A stretch of 42,500 nt of DNA from Chrysomallon squamiferum (GCA_012295275.1 CM022674.1:6051436-6093935), one strand, 5' to 3'; shown: positions 23,258-35,769, counted from the stretch's first letter. Notes: generated from the letters alone by a model not told the origin. Numbers and translations are program-made.

Positions 23258-23404
23258 TATTAATAATAATAATAAAAATAATAATAATAATAATAAAAAT
23301 AATACTAATACTACTACTAATAATAATATTAAATCAACAACAATAATAAATACCAATACTATTACTAATAATAATATTAAATCAAATAATAATAATAGTA
23401 AATC

Positions 23405-23450
<46 letters not shown>
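23225..23450. repeat. (AAT)n tract with interruptions
   Basis: AAT units with ACT, ATC and AAA interruptions. The Asn- or Ile-rich frames over it are repeat translations. Confidence 0.85.
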
Positions 23451-23453
<3 letters not shown>

Positions 23454-23494
23454 GATAAAACAAATAAACTGTGTAAAAATAATACAATTAAAAC

Positions 23495-23690
23495 AACGCG
23501 TGAAAAATCGAAATAGCGTCGTAACACCAAATTTACTGGCCACAAGCCAATAAACTGACGTAGTTTTGCCGCTCGCAGCGGTATACAGGATAACCTCATA
23601 ATTATAGCAACATGCGGCGTCACGTGGCGAACCGTCAAGTACCGCTAACAACCGTTCGCTCCAACGTCGCTCTGTTTTTAATTCTCTCTC
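23495..23690 (+). promoter_or_regulatory. CpG-rich promoter-like patch with E-box GTCACGTGGC
   Basis: Dense CpG compared with the flanks, and a CACGTG E-box at 23621-23626. It immediately precedes an exon-like segment. No TATA box was identified. Promoter status is an inference. Confidence 0.3.
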
Positions 23691-23696
23691 ACGCAG

Positions 23697-23813
23697 GTAG
23701 AGAGAGCGCTGAGTGATTTTGATGTGGATATTTTATCAATAAGGAATTAAAAATCTTTCATAAACTGCTAACAAGATGTGTGGACTGACGTTTCACTTCT
23801 GATAACTTAACAG
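23697..23813 (+). other. Possible noncoding internal exon of the transporter gene
   Basis: The acceptor is a pyrimidine tract then CACGCAG|G, and the donor is ACAG|GTAGGA. The 117-nt piece contains one short upstream ORF (MCGLTFHF). It follows a CpG-rich patch at about 23495-23690. Confidence 0.3.
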
Positions 23814-23929
23814 GTAGGATTTTGTCTGTAGTTTACTTGATTGAATGTTTATGTTACAGATAGATGATACCTGTACACATTTACAAAGAGATAGAAGAAA
23901 AAATAATATGCATATTTACAAATATACAT

Positions 23930-24240
23930 ATACATACAGACATACATAAGTACACACATAAATACATACATTCAAACGTACACAAAAAAATACATTCGTA
24001 CGTACGTACATAATACATACATATATACATACATACGTACATAATACATACATATATACATAATAATATACAAATACATACATACATACATACATACATA
24101 CAAACATACATACATACAACATACATACAACATACATACATACATACATACATACGTTCGTACATACTTATATACGCAGAAAGACGTCCACTAGTTAATA
24201 CATACAAAATACATACATGCGTACAGACATACAAACACAT
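23930..24240. repeat. (TACA)n array, tail of the minus-strand SINE
   Basis: TACATACA units with CGTACGTACG and ATATA variants, directly at the 3' end of the SINE body. Confidence 0.85.
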
Positions 24241-24505
24241 GATATATACGTACGTTCGGTGTCTGACGGAGTTTATGAGGTCGTAATTAGACTGTGTCCT
24301 CCTGCGACACTGCGTTCCCGAATACTGTGTACGTGCACGTATTAATCAGACGAACGTAAGACAGCCAGAAACTATTCAGTTCTGAATACGTGTTTGCATT
24401 TGTCTTATTGTGGACGGATCCCGTGTATCGAACCCACGACTGTCTCGGTGCAAACTGATTGATCATTGAACCTAAACTAGTAATGCTGTCTGCGGTCATG
24501 TTTAT
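24240..24505 (-). mobile_element. tRNA-derived SINE copy with (TGTA)n tail
   Basis: On the minus strand a Pol III B-box-like GGTTCGATAC (24425-24434), inside a T-arm-like CGTGGGTTCGATACACG, is followed by a body. The body's core at 24257-24351 recurs at 36011-36096 and 41719-41812 on the plus strand. The core has GTCTGATTA, GGGAA, CAGGAGGACA and GACCTCA words. The 3' end runs into a (TGTA)n array (23930-24240). The A box is not convincing, so the head may be diverged. Confidence 0.6.
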
Positions 24506-25101
24506 CGACGTTTTATTAGGAGCCGACTTAATGAATTTTCTCTAAACAAGAAAAGTCTAACAAATGTGTAAGACCCAAACAGTTGGAGTGATGAATAGCG
24601 CCATCTGGCGGTTGTGAAACAGCTGTTAAAACAAACTGCTGAATTAGCTGTCCTGTTATAAATATGTGTTGTTTGTACACATACGTATGATTCGTGGCGT
24701 TAAAAGATATATTAGTAATTTATATGTTTTCTTTATGATATTCAATCTCTCTGATTACTCTGTATGTATATATGTATGTATGTATATCCGTGTGTGTGTG
24801 TGTGTTTGTGTATGTCTGTTCGTTGTGTTTGGGTGTGTGCATGTATAGATGTATTTTTAAAAAAAAAATTCCGCTGAATACATGGCACGTTTTACAAATA
24901 TTGTAAAATAAAAATTAAATAATATTTAACAATAACTATTTAGTAATATATTGTGAAAAAAATAATGATTGAAAGTCACAGACACCTTGCAAAGTATTAC
25001 TCATTGAAAGTAACCTTAATTTTGTTCTGGTTTGATAAATACTGAATGTTACTTTCAGTCTTCAAGAGGATATTTAAATATTATTTTCTAGATATTTGCT
25101 A

Positions 25102-25104
25102 TAT

Positions 25105-25147
<43 letters not shown>

Positions 25148-25150
25148 TTA
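25102..25150. repeat. (ATTT)n microsatellite
   Basis: About 12 TTTA units, followed by poly-T and TTTC tracts to about 25240. Confidence 0.85.
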
Positions 25151-25335
25151 TTATTCTTTAATTGTTTTGTAATTTTTTTTTTTTTTTTTAAATATTATAA
25201 TTACAGTTTTTTTTTTCTTTCTTTCTCTCTTTTTTTCTGAAGATATTTATACGCGGTTTCTTAAAACTCTTCAGGCAAACAATATTTTTAATAAAACTGT
25301 TTTTTTTTGTTTTTTTTTTTAATTAAAAAATACAG

Positions 25336-25695
25336 TGAAACCGCAAATTAATAGTTTATCTACTGAAGTTAAACTGTTGCGCCCGACAGCCATTGCTGAG
25401 CTGGTATTTAATGTCTACAAAAATATTCACACACTGCTAACTAACAGCGAATATCTCTACAACGATTCAGTCTCGCGCTCCACTGAGCATCTAAAGCCTA
25501 TAGCAAAATTCCATGCCAGACTGAGTCACGTTACAAAGCAATATCGATTAACGCTACTGCCACATCGATTTGGTAACGAAGCCAAACCCGCCTCCGAAAC
25601 AACCCGACTACTGACGGAAACCACGACTACGACATGCCATCAGGCAGCGACGTTCCTACCTGTAGCTACGTCAACAACGTGGATGGATGCGCTGG
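25336..25695 (+). other. Exon-like open segment of unknown role
   Basis: A 360-nt segment lies between acceptor AATACAG and donor CTGG|GTAGGT. It is clearly richer in GC and CpG than its surroundings. One frame is open throughout (KPQINSLSTEVKLLRPTAIA at the start, LTETTTTTCHQAATFLPVA near the end) but has no recognised domain. If spliced to the transporter start exon, that frame stops after two codons, so it would act as leader sequence. It may also belong to an unannotated gene. Confidence 0.25.
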
Positions 25696-25755
25696 GTAGG
25701 TATCTCACTTTTGAACGGAAATGGTTTTAAATATTCACGCATCGGACGCATGTTC

Positions 25756-25786
<31 letters not shown>

Positions 25787-26049
25787 CTTTTTTCGAGAAA
25801 TTTCTTGTTTTGCCGTAGGTCGAAAGTACAGCAAATGTCGGGGCGACACGACGGAATAGAAACTTCGCTGGCATTGATTGTACGGGCCAGGTATAAAGCG
25901 TTTTATTTGTAATCCAGTAACATATATTTGATAATAATAATAATAATAAAAAAACAACAACTTTTGTATAGGTAAACTTGATACCGACCACTGTCTGAAT
26001 GTGATATAGTTTCTAATGTTACTTTTTCAACATCTGTTATTAGTGTTAG

Positions 26050-26104
26050 ACACACACACACACACACACACACAAAACACACACACGCATACACGCACAC
26101 ACAC
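26050..26104. repeat. (CA)n microsatellite
   Basis: CA repeats with a few interruptions. Confidence 0.85.
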
Positions 26105-27119
26105 AACTATTAGTACAGCTGCTGCTGCTGCTGTTACCACAATACGACTGCGACAGCAGTGACGTCTACCACTGCGTTTCCTAATGCTGCTACTGTTGAA
26201 CTGTTACAACAGTATTAAATTATTTTACTACCATACCAAGTCACTGTTACCGCGACTGTAATTACCACAACTACCACTTCATTACTACTTTCATTTCTGT
26301 CGCTGCTTTTCTGTCTACTACTGTACAAACTACAACTACTACAAACTGTTCCTACAACGATTACAACTGTTCCTTTTATACTACTAATAATAACCCTACT
26401 ATTATCTAAGGCAAATTACACTACTATTACTACCATTATTACTACTACTATTACCACTACTACTGACATCTATTACTATTACTTTTAGTATACTATTACT
26501 ATTAGTATGAATATTACAATGCTTTAACACTAGCCATTGTTATCTAATTAACTGTGCTATCTCTGTAAATGTGTTTCTCGCTTTCCCTTTCAAATATGTA
26601 TCTTACAATAAAACAAGCAAACAACACAAAAAGCATTAATTTCCATACAACATATACGCACGCGCGCACACAAACACATTCATCACATATTCACACACAA
26701 ACAGTAATTAACAAACAAAAATTGAAAACCAACAACACATGTATATTCTATGCTGGCAATCGCAACAATAAAATGATAGTAAACAAGAACAATAAAATAA
26801 TAATAATAATAACAAAAAAAACAAAAAAAACGAACAAAAAGCAAACGAAAAAGAAAACGCAAAAAGCATTAATGTCCACGTTACATGTACAGACACAGAC
26901 ACACACAGACATTCATCATATTCACATACGCAAAAAATATAAACAAACAAACAAACAAAAATCCCTTGTCATTTAAAACCAACAACATGTGATTATTCTA
27001 TGCGGTATACATACGCACCATTAGTAAAATACTGATATGTAATCTAACAGTTAATGTGGCATAAAGTACACAATAGAAATAACTGTATCACTACGTGTCG
27101 AAGAAATTAAATAAATCTT
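26105..27119. other. Cryptic simple sequence, no gene
   Basis: TAC/ACT/ATT triplet-rich to about 26520. Then two similar A-rich patches (AAAAAGCATTAATTTCC near 26630 and AAAAAGCATTAATGTCC near 26862), each followed by CAC-rich and CAAACAAA-rich sequence, suggest an old 230-bp duplication. Confidence 0.4.
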
Positions 27120-27300
27120 TGTCCGTTCTATGGCGCCGGCTTTGACCTGTGGTTTAACGTAACCTTGGCTACCACCCTGCAACATTCTTAACATGTTTTT
27201 AGCGGAATTGATAACGTCACGTGATTATGGGTCACGCAAATCGGAAAAACCCGAGACGTTCTTGAAACGAGAAGCAGACGATTAGAATACGGCGGGAATT
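27120..27300 (+). promoter_or_regulatory. Promoter-like patch with GTCACGTGAT and GGCGGGAA motifs
   Basis: Contains GGCGCCGG, ACGTCACGTGAT (27214-27225; close to the TFEB/MITF CLEAR motif) and GGCGGGAA (E2F-like) about 750 bp before the transporter start exon. The CpG content contrasts with the flanks. Confidence 0.3.
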
Positions 27301-28064
27301 TTACTAAAGATGAAATAAATATTAAAGTATATACATTTAAATTTTAAATAAATATTTCTATGAGATAAGATTAATAAAATAAACTGTTAGTTACATTATT
27401 TTCTGTTATTCCTAAATATCAACCGGAAGATTTAATTATTGTTTCTTTTCTGAAGCGGTTAAATCGATAATTATTACATGCAACAGATGCGCAAAATCCA
27501 GCAATAATATTTCAAATAAACACTAGTATAACACAACAGTAGAAAATGACAATAAAATAAATTTTAGATAAATAAAAATAATTTTGTCGAAAACATTTTC
27601 CTCTTCTATAATTTGACAGTAATTTGTATAATTTGTTTTTATTATTAACAGCAACAACAGACGACACAAATTGATTATAATCGATTTAAACCAAACTAAT
27701 TAAAGATAAGCTCACATAACTGACAACAGTGTCAAAATTGAATTTAATAAAACTGAATTCAGTTAAATTTAGCACAAACTAAACCAGTGAAAGAAAAAAC
27801 ACGTAATAACGAGTTTATATAAAAACGGGAATGTAAAAATATGTTTCAACGTGAATAGCAATGTCTGTGTGTTCGATCTACTGATCATAATATTTTTTTG
27901 CATTCTTTATTTTTTCTTCTTCTTCTTCTTCTTCTTCTTATCACCACCACCATCATCATCCTCATCATCATCATCTTGTTCTTATTTTATTATTATTATT
28001 TTTATATATATATTTCTTTCGCTTTTCCAGGGTACTAAACACAAACTGACATGGATTACCGGAA

Positions 28065-28473
28065 ATGAGGTCGACCGTTTTACGGCTGCTGAGCCGAATA
28101 TCACGCCGCAGACATTTGGAGACCTCAGTACCAGAAGGCGATGAGCGGGACTTCAAAAAGTGCCTGTCGACCTTTGACCTCGTTGCCCTCGGGGTGGGGA
28201 GTTGCTGCGGGACGGGCATGTACCTGACGGTGGGGCTGGTGGCAAAAGAAGTGGCGGGTCCCGGTGCCGTGTTTGCGTTCATCGTGGCAGGGATCGGGTC
28301 ATTGTTGTCAGGTGTGTACGTCGTGTGTGTGTGTATGCGTGTGTGTCCGACATGCATGTTTTGCACATTTATATTGATATACTGTCACGCGCGCGCGCGA
28401 ACTCAAACACACGCACGCACGGTTTCACTTTTCAAGTTTATAGAATTTTAAACTATCAGATGAACTAATTTTT

Positions 28474-28556
<83 letters not shown>

Positions 28557-28616
28557 TTATTTATTATTATTATTATTTATTATTATTATTATTATTTATT
28601 ATTAATATTATTATTA

Positions 28617-28651
<35 letters not shown>

Positions 28652-28662
28652 GTTTATTATGT

Positions 28663-28701
<39 letters not shown>

Positions 28702-29158
28702 TTGATTCTTAGGGATATGCTATGCAGAGCTGGCTTCGTCTTGTCCAAGGACCTCGGGCTCTGCGTACACGTACAGTTACGTCACAGTCGGAGAACTGGT
28801 TGCTTACGTCATTGGGTGGGGACTGATTGTTGAATACGTCATAGGAACAGCGGCAGGGGCCGTCGCATTGAGCGCCACACTCGACTCCATTTGTAACTTT
28901 GCTTTCAGTAAATTTCCAGAGCTTCATTTTACTGTAGGAGGTATGTGTGGGTTTTTTTCTTCTCCATTTTTATTATAAATATTGATTTTCTTCTTATTAT
29001 TAGGTTTAGTGTTGTTGTTGTTGTATTTTTATGTTTTTGTTATTATTACTGACGTAGTTATCATGTTGTTGTTGCCGTTATTATCGTTATTCTCTTTGTC
29101 GTTATTGTTTTATTATGTAATTAGTAATTCGTGGTAACGCTACTTGCATTTAATGAAT

Positions 29159-29189
<31 letters not shown>

Positions 29190-32100
29190 TTTTAATATAT
29201 GTGAATATTACGTATTAACTAGTGGACGTTTTTCTGCGTATGTATGTATGTATGTTTGAGAGAGAGAGAGGGAAAAACGAAAGAGAGAGTTAATTGTGTG
29301 AAAGAAGGAAAGATGAACAGACACGTGCAGAGTTGAGGAAACAGTTACAACCACATAACAACAGCAGCAATAGCAACATCAACAACAATGAAATAATTTA
29401 AAATAAAAACTAAAATGTAAAACTTTAGGGCGACCATATTTTGACATCGTATCCATCGTCGTCTGTCTGACCTTGACCTTTGTCCTGGCCTACGGCGTGG
29501 AGCTGTCGACCACCATGAACAACGTTCTCACCGTCATCAACGCTGTCGTCTGGATTTTCTTCATCGGTGCGAGTGCGTCCTTCGCGCAGACTTCAAACTG
29601 GACCAAGCACGGGTTTCTTCCGTTTGGATTCAAAGGGGTAGGTCTTGTTATTAACAACTGGTTTGTAAAGATAATGATAACGAGGATGACGACGATGATG
29701 ATAATAATGATGATAAGATGATGAAATGATGATGATAAATGTTCATAATAGTTTTGGTAATAATAATGGCTAACAAGAATAACTACAATTATTATTACAC
29801 GAGCATTAATATAATAATTAATAATAATGTAAAAAATAAAAATAAAATACAAAATATATATAAACAAATATATACAAGCAAAGCAAACGCACCAATACAC
29901 AAAAACAAACACAAAGTAAAACATAAAATAAACAAAAAATATGATAAACATTCTGGCAAAACAAAACAAAAAATATAAAAAAAAAAAAAAAAAAAAAAAA
30001 ATCAACGAAAACAAAAACATCGTAATACATTTTGATCTATATTTTTATTTAAAAATCGTCTCTTTTCGGCTCTTGCAGGTAATTCAAGCACTGCCGATCT
30101 GTTACTTTGCTTTCATTGGTTTCGACACGGTGGCGTCCTCGGGTCAAGAAGCCAGGGACCCGCAGAAGTCGATTCCTCGATCCATTCTGCTTTCAGTCGC
30201 CATCAACACGCTTGCCTTCTGCTCCGTGACCCTCTGCCTCACTCTGGCTCTGCCCTACTTCTCTCTACACAGCAGCACCGCAATGGTCGACGTCTTCGGC
30301 CAGCGACAGGCGCCGTTGGCGAAGTACGTCGTGTCCGTTGGCGCCGTGTGCGCTTTGTTCGCAGCGACGTTTGGTTCTTTCTTTCCACTGCCGCGAGTCC
30401 TGTTTGCCATGGCTGATGATGGCTTGATTTTTAAGTATGTGACATAGTAATCATTTCTTTAATTCTGTTATCTTTCTGTCTGTCATTCTTTGATATTTAA
30501 GTATGTGAAGTAGTAATCATTTCTTTAATTCTGTTATCTTTCTGTCTGTCATTCTTTGATATTTAAGTATGTGAAGTAGTAATCATTTCTTTAATTCTGT
30601 TATCTTTCTTTGATTTTTAAGTATGTGACATAGTAATCATTTCTTTAATTCTGTTATCTTTCTTTGATTTTTAAGTATGTGAAATAGTAATCATTTCTTT
30701 AATTCTGTCATCTTTCTGTCTGTCATTCTTTGATATTTAAGTATGTGAAGTAGTAATCATTTCTTTAATTCTGTTATCTTTCTTTGATTTTTAAGTATGT
30801 GACATAGTAATCATTTCTTTAATTCTGTTATCTTTGATTTTTAAGTATGTGAAGTAGTAATCATTTCTTTAATTCTGTTATCTTTCTGTCTGTCATTCTT
30901 TGATATTTAAGTATGTGAAGTAGTAATCATTTCTTTAATTCTGTTATCTTTCCGTCTGTCTTTCTTTGATATTTAAGTATGTGAAGTAGTAATCATTTCT
31001 TTAATTCTGTTTCTCTTTGATTTTTAAGTATGTGAAATAGTAATCATTTCTTTAATTCTGTCATCTTTCTGTCTGTCATTCTTTGATATTTAAGTATGTA
31101 CAATAGAATCATTTCTTTAATTCTGTTATCTTTCTTTGATTTTTAAGTAATGTGAAGTAGTAATCATTTCTCTAATTCTGTTATCTTTCTGTCTGTCATT
31201 CTTTGATTTTTAAGTAATGTGAAGTAGTAATCATTTCTTTAATTCTGTTATCTTTCTTTCTTTGATGTTAATGTCTGAAATAGTAATCATTTCTTTAATT
31301 CTGTTTCTCTTTGATTTTTAAGTATGTGAAATAGGAATCTTTTCTTTAATTCTGTTTCTCTTTGATTTTTAAGTATGTGAAATAGGAATCTTTTCTTTAA
31401 TTCTGTTTCTCTTTGATATTTAAGTATGTGACGTAGTAATCATTTCTTTAATTGTTTCTCTTTGATGTTTAAGTATGTGAAATAGTAATCATTTCTTTAA
31501 TTGTTTCTCTTTGATGTTTAAGTATGTGAAATACTAATCATTTCTTTAATTCTGTTTCTCTTTGATTTTTAAGTATGTGAAGTAGTAATCATTTCTTTAA
31601 TTCTGTTATCTTTGATTTTTAAGTATGTGAAGTAGTAATCATTTCTGTAATTCTGTTATCTTTGATTTTTAAGTATGTGAAGTAGTAATCATTTCTTTAA
31701 TTCTGTTATCTTTCTTTCTTTGATGTTAATGTCTGAAATAGTAATCATTTCTTTAATTCTGTTTCTCTTTGATGTTTAAGTATGTGAAATACTAATCATT
31801 TCTTTAATTCTGTTATCTTTCTGTCTGTCTTTCTTTGATGTTAATGTCTGAATAGTAATCATTTCTTTAATTCTGTTTCTCTTTGATATTTAAGTATGTG
31901 ACATAGTAATCATTTCTTTAATTCTGTTTCTCTTTGATATTTAAGTATGTGAAATAGTAATCATTTCTTTAATTCTGTTTCTCTTTGATATTTAAGTATG
32001 TGACATAGTAATCATTTCTTTAATTCTGTTTCTCTTTGATATTTAAGTATGTGACATAGTAATCATTTCTTTAATTCTGTTTCTCTTTGATATTTAAGTA

Positions 32101-33239
32101 TGTGAAATAGTAATCATTTCTTTAATTCTGTTTCTCTTTGATATTTAAGTATGTGACATAGTAATCATTTCTTTAATTCTGTTTCTCTTTGATATTTAAG
32201 TATGTGACATAGTAATCATTTTTTTTAATTCTGTTATCTTTCTTTGATGTTAATGTGTGAAATAGTAATCATTTCTTTAATTCTGTTTCTCTTTGATATT
32301 TAAGTATGTGAAATAGTAATCATTTCTTTAATTCTGTTTCTCTTTGATATTTAAGTATGTGAAATAGTAATCATTTCTTTAATTCTGTTTCTCTTTGATA
32401 TTAATGTCTGTGAAATAGTAATCATTTCTTTAATTCTGTAATCTTTCTTTGATGTTAATGTCTGAAATAGTAATCATTTCTTTAATTCTGTTTCTCTTTG
32501 ATATTTAAGTATGTGAAATAGTAATCATTTCTTAAATTCTGTTATCTTTCTTTCTTTGATGTTAATGTGTGAAATGGTACTTATTTCTTTAATTTTGTTA
32601 TCTTTCTTTGATGTTAATGTCTGAAATAGTAATCATTTCTTTAATTCTGTTTCTCTTTGTCTTTCTTTCTTTGATGTTAATGTCTGAAATAGTAATCATT
32701 TCTTTAATTCTGTTTCTCTTTGTCTTTCTTTCTTTGATGTTAATGTCTGAAATAGTAATCATTTCTTTTATTCTGTCATTCTTTGATGTTAATGTCAGAA
32801 ATATTAATTATTTCTTTTTGTTATCTTTCTTTGACGTTAATGTGTGAAATAGTATTCCTTTCTTTAATTTTGTTATCTTTCTGTCTGTCTCTTTGATACT
32901 AATGTCTGAAATAGTCTTTAATTTTGTTATCTTTCTTTGATGTTATTGTGTGAAATAGTATTTAATTCTATTATCTTTCTGTCATGTTAATATGTAAAAT
33001 ATCATTTATTTCTTTAATTCTGTTATTATTTCTGCATGTCTTTATTTCAATGATGTTAACATTTATTTATCAATAACTGTTTACTATTCATTTTTCTCTT
33101 TAACACTGTAATCCTATTTTACATTTATTTGTTTACAAATATTAACGTTTCTTAAAATTATTTTATTTCATTAAAACTGATATTAAAAATGAAAGAATAT
33201 TTGCTATGAAAGATTAATATATTTAATAGAATGTGTGTA

Positions 33240-33321
<82 letters not shown>

Positions 33322-35503
33322 AACGAGGTCGAAATAGAAATATGCCAGAATAAAAAACGAACGTATGACAATCTGTTTTATTATTGTTGTTGATTTTTAA
33401 GGCAGTTTGCTAGTCTCTGTCCGACACGAAAAACTCCGAAGGTGGCCACAATAGTAGGAGGTGTGGTAGCGACCACCCTCGCGGTGACAACCAACCTGAA
33501 TATGTTAATAGAACTTGTTCTTATAGGTAAGAATAAATGTGTCATGCTTTAATATACTAGCATTTGTGAGAGCTCTGCCGTTTCGGCTTTATTCAGTTCA
33601 TATTGTTCAGTTTTTCATCTTTCTCTGCTTTTTATTATTATTATTATTATTGTTAGTTATTATTATTATTACTGTTGATGTTGTTATTATTATTATTATT
33701 ATTGCTGTTACTGTAGATGTTAGTATTATTGCTATTGGTAGTGTTGTTGTTATTATTATTGTTCGTATTATTTTCCTTGTTAATGATATTATTTTATTTT
33801 AATGTTTTCTTTAATATTATTTGTATCATTACAACTACAATTTACTTCCTTTACTACCTCTACAACGTCTCTACATATGCTATACAACAACTGATATTAT
33901 TATCATTATTACAGTTATTATTATCATCATCCTTCTTGTTATTGTTATTTCTAGGTACTCTAATGGCCTATGTTCTAGTTGCTGTTTGTGTTCTTTTACT
34001 AAGATATTCCAAAATAACCCGCTCCAGCTCTTCAGAAAGCCTGTGCGCAGAACCGGAACTGGAAGAGGTAACTGACAACGTACGAGCTGAAGATGGCGTC
34101 GGAGAAGCTTGCGATGGACTAAACAAAAATATTCCTTCCTGGATGACGGATGGCCCGTCTCCGACTATGAAAACTCCGTTGCTTTCCGATTCCGCGGACA
34201 GTGTTTTGAAAATGGATGTTGCTAGGTTACGGTGCTATAAGATGCTCGACCATTTCAGAGACACCCGAATTCTGCTGTTCACGTTGTTGTTGTGTGAGGC
34301 AGTGATCAGTGTCGTTTTGGCTAAATTCTTCAACGAGTTGGTCGCCGACGTTGCTGTTGCTGTGTTCACCGCAGTTGTATCCGTTTTATTTATTATCTGT
34401 TTTTGTTTGCTGCTGCACACTACACAGACAGGGTGAGTCTTTATTTTATGGGCATCAGCGTTGTCAACATCGTCATCATCATTAAACTGATCATTATAAT
34501 CACCATCTTTGTCAAAATCATGGTAATCCTTATCAGCAGTGTCCCATTATTTCAATATCACTATCATGATCATCATGGATATCGTAATTCGTCCTATCAT
34601 ATATCAAAATAACACAGAACCTGCTCAAAGATAATAAAAAAATTTAAATAGTGCAAAATAAGACAGATTCAGGGTCACAGCCAACATAGTTTCTACATGA
34701 GAGAGAAAGGAACTATCATTTTAATCACCAGCTTGTTCTTATTTCAGGTTAACAAACAGTCTGAAAATAATAATAAAATAAAGAATCAGGGTTGTGGCTA
34801 TTGTATTTTCCAGGGTGGGGTGGGGGTGGAGATTCAGTTGAACTATCATTTTGTCATGTATGTAATATATTTACTTATTTATTTTTTTGTTCAGAGCAAT
34901 CACATCGTTTAGATCGCCATTTGTTCCAGTCCTGCCTGTAGGAGTAACGTTTTTTAATATTTATTTAATGGCGTGCCTCAGTGTCGCCACCTGGTGTGCG
35001 TTTGCAGGATGGATGACAGTGGGTAAGATCAGATATTTGCAAAGACAAAAATAACTAATAACATAATAATAATAATAATAAAAGAAGCCTTTATTAGTGA
35101 CAACAATGTCAACAATGACAACAACAAAAATAAGAAAAAATACAAAACAAAAAACAATAAATTTCTTTTTTTTAAATGTAGTAAAAAAGTATATAAAAAC
35201 CCACAAAAAATAAAAATTTAGAAGCATGAAAACACCATAAAAAGACTTACAACAAAAAAAAAAACAAAAACACAAATAACAACACCAACATTAAAAACAA
35301 ACTAACAAACAAAAGCCTCCACTTGTAACACAATAATGAAAATAATCAAGCAAATATTTATATTTTTGGCTTTTCCATCTTACCATTATTATAACACATG
35401 TATAAAAATATAAGAATGAATTTTTAAAAGCACAAAACCCCATAAAAAGACCAACAACAACCAAAAAATCCAGAAAATTAAAAATGTTAAATGAAAAAAA
35501 AAA

Positions 35504-35554
<51 letters not shown>

Positions 35555-35769
35555 AGAAGCAAAAGCCCCTACTTATAATAATAAAATAATAAAAACAATC
35601 AAGCAAATAAAAATATCTTTGGTTTCTTCCTCTTCTCATTATCATCATCATCATTATTATTATTATTATTATTATTATAGGATTTCTTCTCTATTTCTGT
35701 CATGGAATTAAACGGAGTAAGCTGGAAGCAAAAAAACCAGAAGCAGAAATCTTGGGTCCAGGAACTTGA
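28065..35769 (+). CDS. SLC7A14: SLC7 cationic amino acid transporter, SLC7A14-like (eight coding exons)
   Basis: Seen: exons 28065-28311, 28713-28940, 29429-29637, 30079-30434, 33402-33526, 33955-34432, 34895-35022 and 35681-35769. All have GT-AG borders and compatible phases, total 1860 nt (619 aa). CAT-family hallmarks in order: [20 protein letters not shown] (first membrane helix, about residues 33-52), [34 protein letters not shown] with the conserved Glu of helix 3, [69 protein letters not shown], then a hydrophilic loop of about 90 residues and [17 protein letters not shown]. Known: SLC7 CAT proteins are multi-pass carriers of Arg/Lys; SLC7A14 is endolysosomal in vertebrates. The GSCxGTGMY and EYLIGTAAGA-type words favour SLC7A14 over SLC7A1-4, but the long C-tail of vertebrate SLC7A14 is missing. 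An acceptor at 28029-28030 (ttccag) just before the start shows that upstream noncoding exons exist. Confidence 0.93.
28466..28704. repeat. (ATTT)n/(ATT)n array before transporter exon 2
   Basis: ATTT blocks at both ends and ATT blocks between. The array ends 8 bp before the acceptor and supplies its pyrimidine-rich side. Confidence 0.9.
30435..33050 (+). repeat. Minisatellite of about 47 units carrying copies of the exon-4 splice donor
   Basis: Seen: the unit is about 45-65 bp with core TTTAAGTATGTG, a short AT spacer, AATCATTTCTTTAATTCTGT and a CTTT-rich tail. The first unit overlaps the real exon-intron border of the transporter (TTTTTAA|GTATGTG at 30434/30435), so the repeat was probably seeded there. 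About 30 units keep TTTAAGTATGTG. A second subtype has GTTAATGTCTG, which destroys the donor, and becomes common toward the distal end. Units decay after about 32780. It fills most of coding intron 4. Confidence 0.9.
33051..33401. other. 3' part of transporter intron 4
   Basis: Unique AT-rich sequence plus the (GA)n tract. The acceptor TTTTTAAG precedes exon 5 at 33402. Note that TTTTTAAG also occurs in the minisatellite units. Confidence 0.6.
33243..33319. repeat. (GA)n microsatellite
   Basis: About 38 uninterrupted GA units near the 3' end of transporter intron 4. Confidence 0.95.
35505..35552. repeat. (AAC)n microsatellite
   Basis: About 15 AAC units in the last transporter intron. Similar AC-rich and AAAAC sequence surrounds it from 35040 to 35680. 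Confidence 0.85.

Noticed and set aside
22944-23638. Leu/Asn/Ile-rich frames up to 190 codons
   Set aside because: Repeat translation over (TAC)n and (AAT)n tracts.
24395-24500. A functional tRNA gene on the minus strand
   Set aside because: Only the T-arm/B-box region is tRNA-like; no acceptor stem, A box or anticodon arm could be folded, so it is read as a SINE head.
29490-30020. Minus-strand Phe/Ile/Tyr-rich 176-codon frame
   Set aside because: Antisense to transporter exon 3 and an A-rich intron.
32608-32847. Open frame with internally repeated peptide
   Set aside because: Reads through minisatellite units in a transporter intron; not a gene.
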